64,000 nucleotides of DNA from Haliclona indistincta (GCA_964017065.1 OZ024784.1:13745152-13809151); one strand, 5' to 3'. Numbered from the stretch's first letter, positions 9,845 to 21,988 are shown. Program-made: numbers and translations. The notes: generated from the letters alone by a model not told the origin.

Positions 9845-12800
9845 ATGCCCTCTACTAAGCCAAAGAACTTCACACAAGAGGAGGTGGAGGTATGGACACT
9901 GCAGGATGTGTCCAACTGGCTCGGGTCTTTAAAGCTTGATGCTTGCAAGAGTGACTTCCAGTCCTTTCAGATTGATGGGCAGAGACTAGTGGTGAGTTAA
10001 CTGGTTATATGTTTTGTGCACATAATGTTCTTAATAACATGTAGATGTTCACTTGGGGTGATTTTGAGGGCATGCCGAGCATCCAAGGAAATGATAAGAG
10101 GAAAAAGTTAGTTTTACATAATCTATCATTGCTCTAATTCTTTTCAATTATGTTAGAATTCTCAAGAAAGCACTGACTCAATTGCCAGGAAGTTCACTTT
10201 ATACAGGTGGAAAAAAGAAAGGGTTCAGGTACTTTGGTGTTGGTTTTTTTTCTGATCCTCATTCTCACATTGCTACTGCAGTCTTGGCGGCGGGGGAAAG
10301 AAGTCAAAGAACCCTCCAGTTTCCCCAGCACCTACTCAAAGTGCTCCTCCTCTACCTAACTCGGCACCACCTCCTCCTCTTCCTTCCTCAAACCCTCCTC
10401 CCCTCCCATCATCTCATCCTCCATCCTTCGCTGGCTCTGGTCCGGCTCTCCCTCCTCGTCCAGGCGGTCACTCGTCCATGCTGTCTCGACCACCCATCCA
10501 GGGCTATGGTGCTCTCCCACCGCCACCTGGAGTAGGAGGAGGATACTCAGAAGATATATATGGTAGGAACAGTAATACAATACTGGTTTTGCTGTTACAA
10601 TAAAGTTTGTTTCATGGAATTTGTCAGTACCAGAGATGATCTCATGACACAAACACTGATTTCTCTAAATTTCTACTTAGATGCTGTCGAAGCTAATGAA
10701 TTCACAGATCAACAAGCACAGGGATACCCTCAAGGCTATAATCAAGGCTACCCTCCTCCCAATCAAGGCTACCCTCCTCCCAATCATGGCTATCCTCCTC
10801 AAGGTGGTGGTGCACAGGGTGGATACAGTCACCAGTATCCACCAGGTAGTGTCCAAGGATATGAAGATAATGAGGTCTGTATGTGACTGTGTGTACGCTG
10901 TTATAGTTGATGTTTTTCAAGGATATCTATGATGAGGGGGAAATGAATGAAGAAGTGGAAGAGGATATGTATGAAGAGAGTGACGGTCGTAAGTCATACC
11001 ATCTCGTCATTTATCACTACTCTTCACTTCTCTTTCAGCGACCATGTCAATCAGAAGCACTCACGAGGACTCATCAGTGAGTCAGCACTATACTATACTA
11101 ATGCAGTGATTGTTGTTATAGTGATTGTTAGTGTGTACCTTTTGCCTGTGTTCGTTTTGTCAGGTACATCACTAGTAGGTAGGTATGTACCACTGTCATC
11201 ACTAATGGTTGACAGTGTGTTGCACGTTAGTTTTTGTGCAGCAATTTTTTATAGTGATGTTTACTTAAAGCATCTCTCTATATCATAGAAATGGTGGCAC
11301 AGCATGTGCTGCTTAGTATAACAAGAGACACACAGTCCTAGGTTTATTTGAACCATATTAGCAATGCGCTGCAGCTGTGCTATAGTGTTTACTGATAATT
11401 ACCTCTTTGCTCTTCATAACAGAATCAATTTATTAACCTCAAGCCGAATTATCCTCCTCAAGGATATGGACAGGTGGGCACATGTGTGTATAGTGTGCAC
11501 TTGCTAATAGTTTCTTGTTTTGCTATTTCTTCTTGCAATGTGTACTCAATGGATGAACTCAATAGTCAAGGTACACACACTCATCTACTGATAGCATTGC
11601 TTACTTTTATTGTTTATGCTTCTCTACCACTGCTAATATCAACATTGGATCATGTTGTACTCTACAGTGGAGACTTTGAAGGTATTGAGCATGTTTGTGA
11701 TTTTGTAATAAATTTATATTCGAAATGCCTACCTGTTGTCTCGTTGCTTCTCTTATTCACTGATGTCCTCTTCAGATGATGTAAGTCTAAACCTGTATCA
11801 ATGCTCATCATCCACTATTGCTGTATGCTAGGAGGGAGAAGAAGTCTACGATATTCCTCCTGAAATGGTCGAGGGTCACATGACAGGTGTTGCTCCACCC
11901 CCTGGACCACCTCCTGGCCCGCCTCCCGGTCCTCCACCTGGTCCTCCTCCTGGAATGAGACCACCCATTCCATCATCAATGATGATGGCACCTGAACCGG
12001 ACAACGTGAGATTAGACAGACGTACCCATTTCTGCAACTTATTATGTGTTTATCTATTCCCAGGGGTTTATTGATGAGGAGATATATGATACTGCAGGTC
12101 AGTTAGACGACACATACCCACATACCTGTACCTAAACACAAGAATGATTAACATACCAGTCAACAATAGACAGATTTGTAGTTATATAAATTGCATCACA
12201 CCTGTGGTGTAGCTACTGAAACTGTTGAAAGAGATAATATGATTTTAAACTTCCAACTAAGACATGTATTATTCATGATGTGTTGTTCATCTATGTATGT
12301 ACAGATCTGGAATACCAGCAGGGTGGTGGACAACCACCCCAGTCAACTCCACAAGGCTATGGTCAGCAAGGATACGAAGAGGACGCTGAAGACATCTATG
12401 ACATAGCTGACCCTGAAGACCTGCCAGCACAGCAGTCCTACCCATATGGGCAGCCTCCTCCTCCTCCCCCTCCTGTGAGTGTGTATAACTGACTTTTATT
12501 ACATAGTACGTCATCTTTCACCAATCAGATTGCTCTATTCGAGGGCATTAATGTAGGTTATTGACCACGCGTAGCGTCTTCTATAACAACAGACCGTTGC
12601 GTCTTTGCGAGTTTGAAAAATTCGCAATGTTATTGCGCTCACAGAGATGAACTATGTAATAAATCATTTATTGCCCTCGTGTGAGGGCAATAACTAATAC
12701 TCAAAACATTATTAATGATGAGTGTATGGTTGATCAGTTTGTAATTGATCCTCAATCATGTAGCAAGAGATCCCACAACTACTGTCAGAGGAGGAAGAGG

Positions 12801-15609
12801 ATGTGTATGATATGGGACCAGATGATGGTATGCACATACACACTTCATCTACTGATATGATTCCTATTTCCTTGTTGACTCACAGATTTGCCGCCTCAAA
12901 GTTCATTTCAACAACCGCCTCCTCCTCCTGTACAAAGACCTATAATGGTACAAGAAGAGATGCTGTATATAATCATGTTATGTTTCTTGCTCTGCTTCAT
13001 AGAGACCACCTATTGCATCATCTGGTCCTCCACAGCAACCCTCATCTCATCATCCCTCGATGCCTTCTCTTCCTCCTCGTCTGCCTCCACAAAAAGGTGA
13101 GACACATCTTGCGATTTAGTATGCCATCACTTTTCTTCAGACATCTCTCCAGGACGACCTCCTCCTTCAACAGCATTCCAGAGGGCACAGCTAGCTGAGG
13201 CTGCTCAGCAACCTCCTCCACCTCGTCCATTGGCTAGCAGTAAACCCGGTGGTCCTCCTGCTCCTCCTGCCCCTCCTGCTCCTCCACCAGCTCCAGCACC
13301 TCCGGTTCGTTGTTTGGTGTATGTTTGATTGATAGCTTAATCACTGGTTATCAATACAGCAAGTTGGGCAGCCCCCACCACCTCCACCTATTCCCGCTCA
13401 ATCACCATCATTGCAGCCAAAACCAAAGCCAATGCCCCAGGAACAAGAAGAGGAAGATGGAGGGGAGTTTACCAAGTCTCTATTGTCAGCTAGAAATCGT
13501 CTGAAAAGTGGAAACACTCCTCCTATAAATCGCAAAGACCAGGGCTCCTCTTCTCCTGCTTCATCCAGACCTGGTCTTAATAAGACACCCCAACCCCAGA
13601 GCAGGAGTGGTGGAGGAGGAGGAGGAGGGCTGTTTGGTGGTGGTGGTGGTGGTGGAGATCTAGCATCATCTATTGCTCAAGCAAGAAACAGATTGCGTAC
13701 TGGTAGCAGTGCTAGTAGTGGAAGTGGAGTAGGGTCTCCTCAACTACCAACAAAATCAGAGGAGAAAGAACCATTGGACAAACCTCCTCTTGCTGGAATT
13801 GTAAAACCATCTGACTTGAGAAAGAGGAAAGAAATGGAGAAACAAGTACCTCCAAAGCCAGCACCGTCGTCCAAGCCAAAACCTCCTCTTCCTGGCAAAC
13901 CTGTCGTTGCCAGCAAACCTCCAGTAGCTCCTAAAAACAATCGGATAGCTAATTTAATGAAAGGATTTGAGAAGGAAGCATCACCACCACCACCCTCACT
14001 CATTTCTACACGAAGCCCTGAGCGAAAGATGATAGACCCTTCCATTAGTCCACAAACGGGAAGAAGGTTGGGAGGACACAGACCATCAGTGAATGAAATG
14101 ACCCAGCGCTATGCACGAGGCTCGTCTGAAAGTGCAGAGGAAAACAGCGGCAGTGGTACAATATCTCCTACCCAACGTTCATCTCGTACAATGTCACCAG
14201 CCAGTGATGATGAACGGCCTCCTCCGCCTTCACGTCCTGGTATGGCTGCTTCTAGTGGGCCTCCTTCTATTGTACGTAGAGCACCACCACCTGCAGAGAG
14301 CTCATCACCATTTCTTCCTCCAAGGAATAAACCCGTGCCTCCTTCACCTGAACCAGAGCCTACCCCTCCACCAGAACAACCAGTAGCTCCTTCACCTGTG
14401 AAGAGAAGTGACTCTAAAAAGTTTATTTATACACCATTTTCAAAGAGATCATCAGTTGCAAGTGACGATTTTGACGATCCTGAACCCTCATCTCCTCCTC
14501 CTTCCATTCCGCCATCACTGCCTGGAAGACCTCAACAGGCTCCTCCTCCCCTCCCGCCGTCATCTGATTCTAACACTCACTCCACTCCTCCCTTTTTACC
14601 TCCGTCTCTTCCTAGTAGACCTCTTCCTGCTCAACCTCCATTACCTGGCCGCCCCCCTCCATCTATGCCACCCCCTCAGCGAGGTAAACACTATATTATG
14701 TTAAGCACGGTTCACTCGCTCCCTGTTTCTAGAATCTCCTAGTGCTGGACCTCCTGTCTTACCAAGCAGACCCAGACCCTCATCAGTATGTAGACCATTG
14801 TTCTCTTATGCAAAGTTGTATCATATGTTCTGCTACCACAGGATCACAACACAGCATCAAAACCCCCATTGAGGCCGCCCATCAAAGAACCAGGTAAGTC
14901 AATACTTGCAGCAGCAGGTACTGTATATTACTGCATTGATCAGAACCATCACCTGCCCCTCCTCCTATAATGAGACCTCCAATCAGAGAACCAGGTAAAG
15001 TACACTGTGGTTTATGAATCAAATGTAGTATCATTATCACAGAGCCAGTGTCTGCTCCTCTGCCCTCTCTTCCTCCTCTGCCTCCACCACCATCCTCCTC
15101 GGGTGGTTCACCGCAGGGACAGTCTTGGTATCACGGCAAGCTAGAGCGTAAACAGGCTGAGGGTATGCTGAAGAGATCTCAAAAAGTGAGTTTATGATCA
15201 TGTGTTATTGTTAGTATGGTTACTATTCTCCTCGATCATGCAGGATGGAACTTTTATAATTCGCGACAACACTCGAAACCCAGGCGAATATTCCTTGTCT
15301 TTGTTCTATGGTGGAGCTGTGAAGCATCTCAGGTGTGCAACATGTGGTGGCTCTTATAGCTGACTGATAATCGTGATAATAATTATTGTTTTAGAATACG
15401 TTTTTCTCAAAACAAGTATTTTCTTGGGGAGGCTAAAGAAGATGAAATGGTATTGTTAATTTTCTCTTCACAGTACTGCACTCTTTCACTTATCTTTCTC
15501 TCTAAAGCCGTTTGACTCAGTCTCTGATTTGGTGCAATATCACAAGGGAGAGGCTCTTGTGCTGAAGTCCGGAGGGAGTACAGTCCTCAAGTACGAGGTC
15601 CCTCGCTGA
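9845..15609 (+). CDS. SAM-proline/tyrosine-rich-SH2 adaptor (SLP-76/BLNK-like architecture)
   Basis: Twenty-six exons can be chained with closed phases (9845-9991, 10045-10106, 10157-10228, 10282-10562, 10681-10874, 10922-10988, 11039-11076, 11423-11473, three microexons at 11566-11780, 11832-12005 and onward to 15508-15609), giving about 1,188 aa. Residues ~15-95 form a SAM domain (VEVWTLQDVSNWLGSLKL). A GYPPPNQGYPPP repeat follows, then a series of acidic tyrosine motifs: DIYDEG, EEVYDIPP, DEEIYDTA, EDIYDIAD, EDVYDMGP. These resemble kinase and SH2-docking sites. Next are ~600 residues of polyproline PxxP stretches (SH3/WW/EVH1 ligands) with a glycine run. Residues ~1070-1188 are an SH2 domain: WYHGKLERKQAE, then GTFIIRDN (phosphotyrosine-pocket arginine; FLVR is FIIR), YSLSLFY, KHLRIRF. 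SLP-76, BLNK and CLNK share this order. The protein is about twice their length, so orthology is not proven. Confidence 0.82.
12525..12695. mobile_element. Short inverted-repeat element (MITE-like) in an intron of the adaptor gene
   Basis: Lies in the 12475-12763 intron. CGAGGGCATTAATG at ~12540 is matched inversely by CATTTATTGCCCTCG at ~12665, and CGCAA/TTGCG motifs lie between. No ORF. Boundaries are approximate and no clean target duplication was seen. Confidence 0.45.
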
Positions 15610-15889
15610 TATTTATTTCATCATCACCACTCTCGTTTTCTCATGGCATATTTATTTGTATAGTTTACGTAAGGTTTTAATATTATTTTTGTAGCCTAAG
15701 TTAGTTTTATCTGAACAATGCCGTTTTATCATGGTTTTATTATAAATTTTTAGTGTGTGTATTTTGCTGAACAATTATTAATTTTTAACCCCTCTCATTT
15801 TGAATTTTACTGCGCGGGAATAGACTCAGTTCTGCTGTTTGACCTAGGCCTTCTAGCGCCTTTCTCGAACCGTGTAGTCATACACGAAA

Positions 15890-18800
15890 ATGAGCGACAC
15901 CAGTGGACAGTTTCTGTTTGCCTCAGCTGCTAACGGCGAAGTCTTTTTCTGGAGCTTGGACTCGAAAACCAAGGATTTACGGAAACAGAGAGAACTTCTC
16001 GTCTTCCAAGGATCTCCCAGTGGTGATTCTGAGCCTGACTCGGTGGCGTCTCTGTCTTGGAATGATGACAGTATCCTTCCTGTTCTCTCTGTAGCTTTGC
16101 AACCTCGGGTGCAAACTAATGCTTATTGCTAGAGTGTTTGTTGGTTCTCTTTGACCTGTTCTCTCATATAGACACTGCCCTAGTTGTTGCTCCTGTCAAT
16201 GGCAAAGCTCTAGCATGTGTAAATATTGGTGGTTCTGATATCACTATAACCCACAGCCTCCATCAGGTCTGTTTATGGAATGCCTAGACTACTAGTTGGG
16301 TGTGTATGATTGTATGAACATGATACGGAGGAATAACTGTGTTGAAGAATGTGTCTACTGTGTATTACAGAATGGTGGGATGTTCACCTGTGCTTGTTAT
16401 CTGGGGAATGGTCAACAGCTACTGTTTGGTTCCTCTGATGGCTCTATTACACTCATCACTCAAGACTCCTCCAAAACCTTCACGGTGCTTATATTATATT
16501 TTCCGATTGTGTTGATCATATTCACTCTAGGGGCACACATCTGCTGTGACCTGTGTGTGCAGGAACAAGTCTCGCACAATGATAGTGTCTGGCTCAGAGA
16601 ATGGAACCATTCTCCTTCACCGTGCTTTAGTGTCTTCTACTAGACCGGTCATCTTGTGTCAAGGACAAGGAACAGAGGTGTGTCTACAGAACGAGGCTTT
16701 CAACTATTTTTACACACTCTTTGTCTCTCATGTACACTGTTTCTAACAGAGGATATCCAGTGTTGCTTTCTCCCAGTATGAGACAGGAATGGTCGCCTCG
16801 TGTGGTAGCAGTGGTGCAGTCAAGCTATGGAGTGTGGACTCACAAAGACTGCTGATCACCTTCTCACCATCACATTCTGGTCATAACACACACAAACACT
16901 GTTTACATACAGCAAATCATTATTCAGTATAATATGGTAGCTTGATACTAATTCTCTACAGATGAGGCGTACAACTTGGCTTTCTCTACTTACAACAGGC
17001 TACTGCTCACTAGTGTAGGAGCTGACAGGACCATCAAACTATATGACATTGTTCAGAGAAAGTGAGCATACACATTTTTGTATCACATTCTACTACTGTC
17101 TTGTATTGTTTCATGCAGACAGGTCAGTCAGATCAGCTCTCCAGTTAGTCTCTGGTCCATCATGCTCACCAGTGATGGCAACAGGCTCATTGGAGGAGGA
17201 TCGGACGGTACAACAGCTATCTTTCGATCAGTTACAAAGTAATAATATTATTCTGTGTTTTGCTATACTGTAGGGAAACTATACATGTACAATCTACACA
17301 ACTGTAAAACTCCTGAAAGAGTGATAGATGCTCATTCATCACCAGTAACAGCATTAGCTGCACAGACAGTAAGTGATAGTGCATATCACCATACTGTTAC
17401 TAGTGTGCTTCAGTCTTCAAAGAACACCAGTCCGCCTAAGAAGAAGACCAAGTCACGTAAACTGCCTCAACGTGGTGAGCTCAGTAGTGAAGCGAGCGTA
17501 CTGTTTGACAATGCTGCAGGTGATAGCGGCATGTCGTCATCCAGTATGCCCTCTCTGTTACAAGACCATACCAACCAACAGACTCCTCTTATCAAGGCGG
17601 CCTCCGTTAAACCAACTGGTCCTACTCCTCTCTCGTTCCAAACACCTGCACTTCCAGTGACAAGAGAAAGCTTAGGTACAGTAGCATACAAGTTTTGCAC
17701 TTCACTATCACTCTATTACCACAATAGGTATATTCAGTCCTCTTGACGTCCCCAATGGTACACCTGATGTGGTGTCTTCATTTGTGACTGAGCGATCTCA
17801 TACAAGACCACAGGCAACCTCCTCCTCTGCAACAGCACAGCAGCCATCTTCCGCCTCCGTGTTTACTCCACCTCTCTCCACTCCTCTCCATAGCCAGCCC
17901 AGTCCTACTGCCAGTGTGTCCACATCCTCTCCACTCACTAATATGGAATCATGTAAGATTGTGTGGAATAGTCTGATCCCCATTGTTGATGTAATTCTCT
18001 CCCACAGCGTCTACCGGGCTGTTCTCTCCGCTGGATGCCTCCAGATTAGTGGTGAGGTCAGCTCAGAAGCCAACCACACTAGTAGCGCCTTCTCAATTAC
18101 CACACTCTTCCACGGCTCCAACACAACTCACTACCATCTCCTCCACTATTACCACAAATGCAACTCCTGCTACAACTACAGCATCCAGCAGCCTTCCAGT
18201 AGCAGCTAAACAAGTATGTCGTAATCCTTGTATTCAGTGCTAATATTTTCTAAATGAATGTGTATTTGTGTTCTTGTATCAGCTACTCATCCAGTATCTT
18301 ATTCTCTGTTAGCAGAGTAGCTACAGTGAGTCTACTCTGAGGGAACAGCCTCCTAGTCATGCTCCTGACCAGTCCACTCTCATGGGCGCTGGAAACTCCT
18401 CACATTTTTCAGCAGCTCGCCTGGTACCAGAGACCCAGAGCACTCCACTCAATCAGGAACCAACCTCACATCAATATGTTAGTGTATGATAGCATATACA
18501 CTGTCGTCATAGTCAATGCATCTTTTAGACACTTAGACCTCTTCCTAGTCAAAATGCTCCTTCTGGTTCAGTTCTACCTGGTCCACTGATTCAGTACTTG
18601 GACACTTTAATGAAGGATTGTCATGAGGAATTATGGTAGGAGCTGTGTATGCTGGGGCTTGATGAGTGTGTGTTGTGTAGGAGCGAGTTCCATCGTGATG
18701 TTCGCCATCTCAGAGCAGACTTGTTTAGACAGCTCTTTATACAACAGGTACCAGTGTACAAGGATTACCGAGAGCTGTTAACACACACAATAAGTTGCTT

Positions 18801-19126
18801 TAATGTATATCCATCTATGTAGAGGATGTAGTGACCTTAAGCACTATCAGTGCAGTGGTTGTCGGTGAGGTCATATCCTCCTCTAGTGTACCCAGTACAG
18901 GTAGTGTGTGCTCACTACATGGCTTAGTACAGCAATGGAATTCATCCATGATGAGGCTAGACTGTAGTTAAATTTTGTACACAGTTTATATAAAGTAAAC
19001 TCATTGTGTTCACTGCAGAACCAGATAGTAACAGCACTGTCTACACTAGCAGAAAAAATCGACAATTTACAAGCTGATGTGGACGAGATGAAATTAAATC
19101 AAGAACACATGATGCCTAGGTATTGA
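15890..19126 (+). CDS. NEDD1: NEDD1, WD40 gamma-tubulin-recruiting protein
   Basis: At least fourteen exons, the first at 15890-16070 and the last ending with TGA at 19124-19126; phases close through 16172-16266, 16371-16484, 16531-16677, 16750-16879, 16962-17061, 17119-17207, 17274-17675 and 17728-17952. NEDD1 targets the gamma-tubulin ring complex to centrosomes and spindles. The first ~330 residues are a WD40 propeller with blades ending VKLWSVD, IKLYDIV and LYMYNLH. A Ser/Thr/Pro-rich linker follows, with GIFSPLDV and GLFSPLDA resembling the phosphorylated FSP motifs of vertebrate NEDD1. The C-terminal helical tail (HRDVRHLRADLFRQLF, then STLAEKIDNLQADVDEM) matches the conserved gamma-tubulin-binding coiled coil, HRDIVNLQ-type in human. 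It begins 280 bp after the SH2 gene, same strand. Confidence 0.88.
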
Positions 19127-19310
19127 CGATTCATTGATTTAGCGATTATATCATCACAGGTTATGTATTATGTATGTTCGTGACTGTACACAAAAATTGA
19201 AAATTTAATTTTGATAGGTCAATAATTATTCGTCCGGTGCACTATAATAACTCGCCCCTCGGCTGTTTGCACAACCACTCGTCGAGTGCAGCTATTGTTC
19301 CAAGCTAGCC

Positions 19311-20246
19311 ATGGGCAAGACGAAATTTTTGATAGAGGTCGAAAAACCAGCACGCGGTGCTCATGTCGGTGAGGTGCGAGGCATTGTCGTGCTAGAGACG
19401 AAAAAGGACAAGAAATACAAGTCGATCAAGGTCAAGATTCGTGGAGAGGCAGAGACAGAGTGGGAGGAACGAGTCAGAGACGGGGAAGAGGAGCGAACCA
19501 TCGAATACAAGTCCAGTAAAAAGTACGCCAAGAAGAGCATAGTGCTGTGGAATGCACCCGACAACCACCTGGAGGAAGGGGATCACAAGTTTCCTTTTAC
19601 GTTGCCCCTGGAGGGTGTTGTGCCCTCCAGCTACAAAGGGCGGCACGGTCGCATTCAATACGAGGTGACTGCGGTCATTGCTAAGAGCAAGCCAGGCAAG
19701 GATAAAAAGAAAGTTCGTGTGCATGTACCAGTTCACGAGTTGCTGGACCTCAATTCACTCCCGGGCGTTAGAGAACCCAAGATCAAGCAGGTCGAGAAGA
19801 CTCTTTGTTGCTTGTGCTGTGCCTCTGGTCCAATCTCCATGACTGCTCGCATACCGAGAACAGGATTCTTCTGCGGCAATGACAGAATACCTCTTGAAGT
19901 TGAGATTGAGAACGGCAGCAGCAGACCAGTAGATAAGGTGACAGCCGAGATCAAGAAAGAGGTTAATTTCACTGCCGAGGCAAAGGATCCAGGTGGTAGT
20001 CCATTTGGTGGTTCTCGACATCAATACGAGACACTAGTTGAGATATCCAGTGATGCAGTTGAGCCTGGTAGCAGCCTATCGTGGAATCCTGATAACTTGA
20101 TGATGCCTAGTACTGATCCTACCATCTCAAACTGCCCTATCGTCTCCGTCAAGTACTACCTGAAAGTGGAAGCTGCAATATCATTTGCTGTGGACGCTGC
20201 TGTCACCTTTCCTCTCACCATTGGAACTGTGCCTTTCAATGACTAA
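19311..20246 (+). CDS. Alpha-arrestin (ARRDC-type) without PPxY tail
   Basis: Intronless 311-aa ORF with ATG in context GCCATGGGC. Alpha-arrestins are beta-sandwich adaptors that usually link membrane cargo to Nedd4-type ubiquitin ligases. The N-terminal arrestin domain (residues ~1-155) shows ARGAHVGEVRG, SIKVKIRGEAE, the WNAPDNHLEEGDHKFPF turn, LPLEGVVPSS and IQYEVTAVI. The C-terminal arrestin domain (~165-305) has a CLCC cluster, then PISMTARIPRTGFFCGNDRI and IVSVKYYLKVEA. It stops right after the fold, so the PPxY motifs that bind WW domains in most ARRDC proteins are absent. Lack of introns, unlike its neighbours, could mean retroposition or simple intron loss. Confidence 0.87.
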   Translation: MGKTKFLIEVEKPARGAHVGEVRGIVVLETKKDKKYKSIKVKIRGEAETEWEERVRDGEEERTIEYKSSKKYAKKSIVLWNAPDNHLEEGDHKFPFTLPLEGVVPSSYKGRHGRIQYEVTAVIAKSKPGKDKKKVRVHVPVHELLDLNSLPGVREPKIKQVEKTLCCLCCASGPISMTARIPRTGFFCGNDRIPLEVEIENGSSRPVDKVTAEIKKEVNFTAEAKDPGGSPFGGSRHQYETLVEISSDAVEPGSSLSWNPDNLMMPSTDPTISNCPIVSVKYYLKVEAAISFAVDAAVTFPLTIGTVPFND

Positions 20247-20428
20247 TACCTCCTAGCTAGCTTGTGATAGCATCTATAGAGTTGTCAAGTGTAGTTCTAA
20301 TACTGCTATTCTGTCTTCCTGAAGTAACTACTTTTTCATTTGTGCAACATTGTATGCCCGAGGTCGTGGCTATACATAACCATCATGTATTATGTCAGCA
20401 CTGCATGCTAGCTAGGTCTATGGCTAGG

Positions 20429-20490
20429 TATAGTCTGGCAGCCCCGCCCCTTCGCATTATTGTGGAAGAGGGCGGGGCTGCCAGACTATA
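20429..20490. repeat. Perfect 21-bp-stem hairpin upstream of the first ubiquitin-like gene
   Basis: TATAGTCTGGCAGCCCCGCC starts at 20429 and its exact reverse complement ends at 20490 (21-bp arms, 20-nt loop). The very GC-rich core sits in AT-rich surroundings, 23 bp before the chosen start codon at 20514. It looks like a small inverted-repeat element or a transcribed hairpin. Confidence 0.75.
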
Positions 20491-20513
20491 ATAATTATCA
20501 GCACTGCTTATGC

Positions 20514-21988
20514 ATGGAGGTCGCTGACCCAGCCACAGGCACTTCTTACAATTGGTCTCTCTGTGTCTGTGGAGATGTGAAGAAAATATTTGGAGTGTTA
20601 GTAGAGAAGGTATTTATCCTTTACTTCACGTGTAGAGATTTTCGTGTTACTGTAGACGACCACTGTACTGGAGCTGAAGAATGTCATCGAACACAAATCT
20701 AAGATACCTAGAGCAGAGCAGACGTTGTTCTTTGAGGAGAAGCCAATGCAAGATGACCTGGATCTAAGTAGCTATTCTGAGCTGAGAGACGGTGCTATAA
20801 TTTATCTTTTAAGGCGCTCTATAGTGTTGAAAATCAACAATTTACTGCCAGATGCACCTGATGAGTTCACTGTCACATTCGGCCACGACATTTTGGTGAG
20901 ACTAGCTAGGGCACGAAGATAGAACTCAATTTGACACTTTATTTTAGGAACAGTCGGTGTTAGTTATGAAAACAGTGATCTGTAGTACAGCAGATATCAA
21001 CCCTGACACTTGCTTTCTGCTCTGTGCTGGAGAGGTTCTGGACGAAGAGTTGAATGTTTCCAACTACCCAGCTATCAAAGATGGTGCAAAAGTCTTAATG
21101 CAGAAACGACCAGTGGTAGTGAGCCTCCAGAGAGAGATTGCAAAGTTTACAACAACCATGCCTCAGGTTGTGAATGTTGCTGAGGTTGTTTTATATTGCC
21201 TTACATGTACATTGGTGTATAGGGTATAAATCAGAAGTTTGTAAATCAGTGGGTCTCCTTAAAAACAGGAGCTACTCAAAACCAACTCAAGTGCCGAGTG
21301 CACGAGGGGATCCCTCTTCCCGACGATCAACAGCTTCTTAGAGACTGTGACATTGACCTTCAGCCAGTATGGCATTTTGATGTACAAGGACTAGATGGGG
21401 TAAAAAAATCGGTATTCACTCGTTGGAAAAAGGTAAACCAACACAATGATAATACATTCAGTATTCTTTACTGTATGTTGCCTCATTTTTGCTTTGTCAC
21501 TACATCTACAGCTTGTTAGTTTATGTTGATAATTTTTGTACACAGAGTACACCTATTGTTGTATTAAAATGGTACATTGAGAAGGTCACTAAAGTACCTA
21601 CACACCAGCAGAGACTGACGATCGGATCAACAGTGCTTGAGGACTGGGATCATGATGACAATATGATGTTCATTGGTCACTATCCTGCCATCCAGAATGG
21701 ATCACTAGTACACATCATTATAAAGACTCAAGGACTTGGGTTTAGAGTGAAAGTGAAATTCCTTGATGGAGCTGGTACACTGGTCGGAACTAATGGATAC
21801 AGCTTTAAGACACGAGTGTTCTTCATTAACACATCATATGATGAGGTAATTACATAATATAATGTAAGTACACTATTATTTTTTTGCAGAGTGCATTCAG
21901 TGTTGAAGAGAAGATCAGGTGTTGCACTCAAATAGATATAGATTTGAACAGTGGTGACCTAGATCCAGATGAAGTGATAGAAATATAA
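20514..21988 (+). CDS. Tandem ubiquitin-like-domain protein, paralogue 1
   Basis: Six exons: 20514-20609, 20656-20895, 20948-21166, 21223-21432, 21546-21845 and 21890-21988; all introns are phase 0 and GT-AG; 387 aa. Three ubiquitin beta-grasp folds can be read. Ubl1 (~13-82): VKKIFGVLVEKTTTVLELKN, then LFFEEKPMQDDLDLSSYSEL, DGAIIYLL, following ubiquitin's I-FAGKQLEDGRTLSDYNI, TLHLVL pattern. Ubl2 (~84-163): LLCAGEVLDEELNVSNYPAI, DGAKVLMQ. Ubl3 (~230-305): QQRLTIGSTVLEDWDHDDN, NGSLVHIII. The C-terminus looks like half of a fourth fold (FRVKVKFLDG, VEEKIRCC). No Gly-Gly end or protease site follows any domain, so it should not be conjugated; a Ubl scaffold is inferred. Cellular role unknown. 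Confidence 0.8.

Noticed and set aside
10356..10652. Acidic antisense frame opposite the proline-rich exons (similar ones at 12287, 13042 and 13740)
   Set aside because: Produced by the reverse complement of proline codons (CCT/CCA giving AGG/TGG); the sense strand has the splice sites and phase.
14111..14704. Leu/His-rich frames overlapping the large adaptor exon
   Set aside because: Out-of-frame reading of the polyproline region 13360-14683, which is open for 441 codons in the supported frame.
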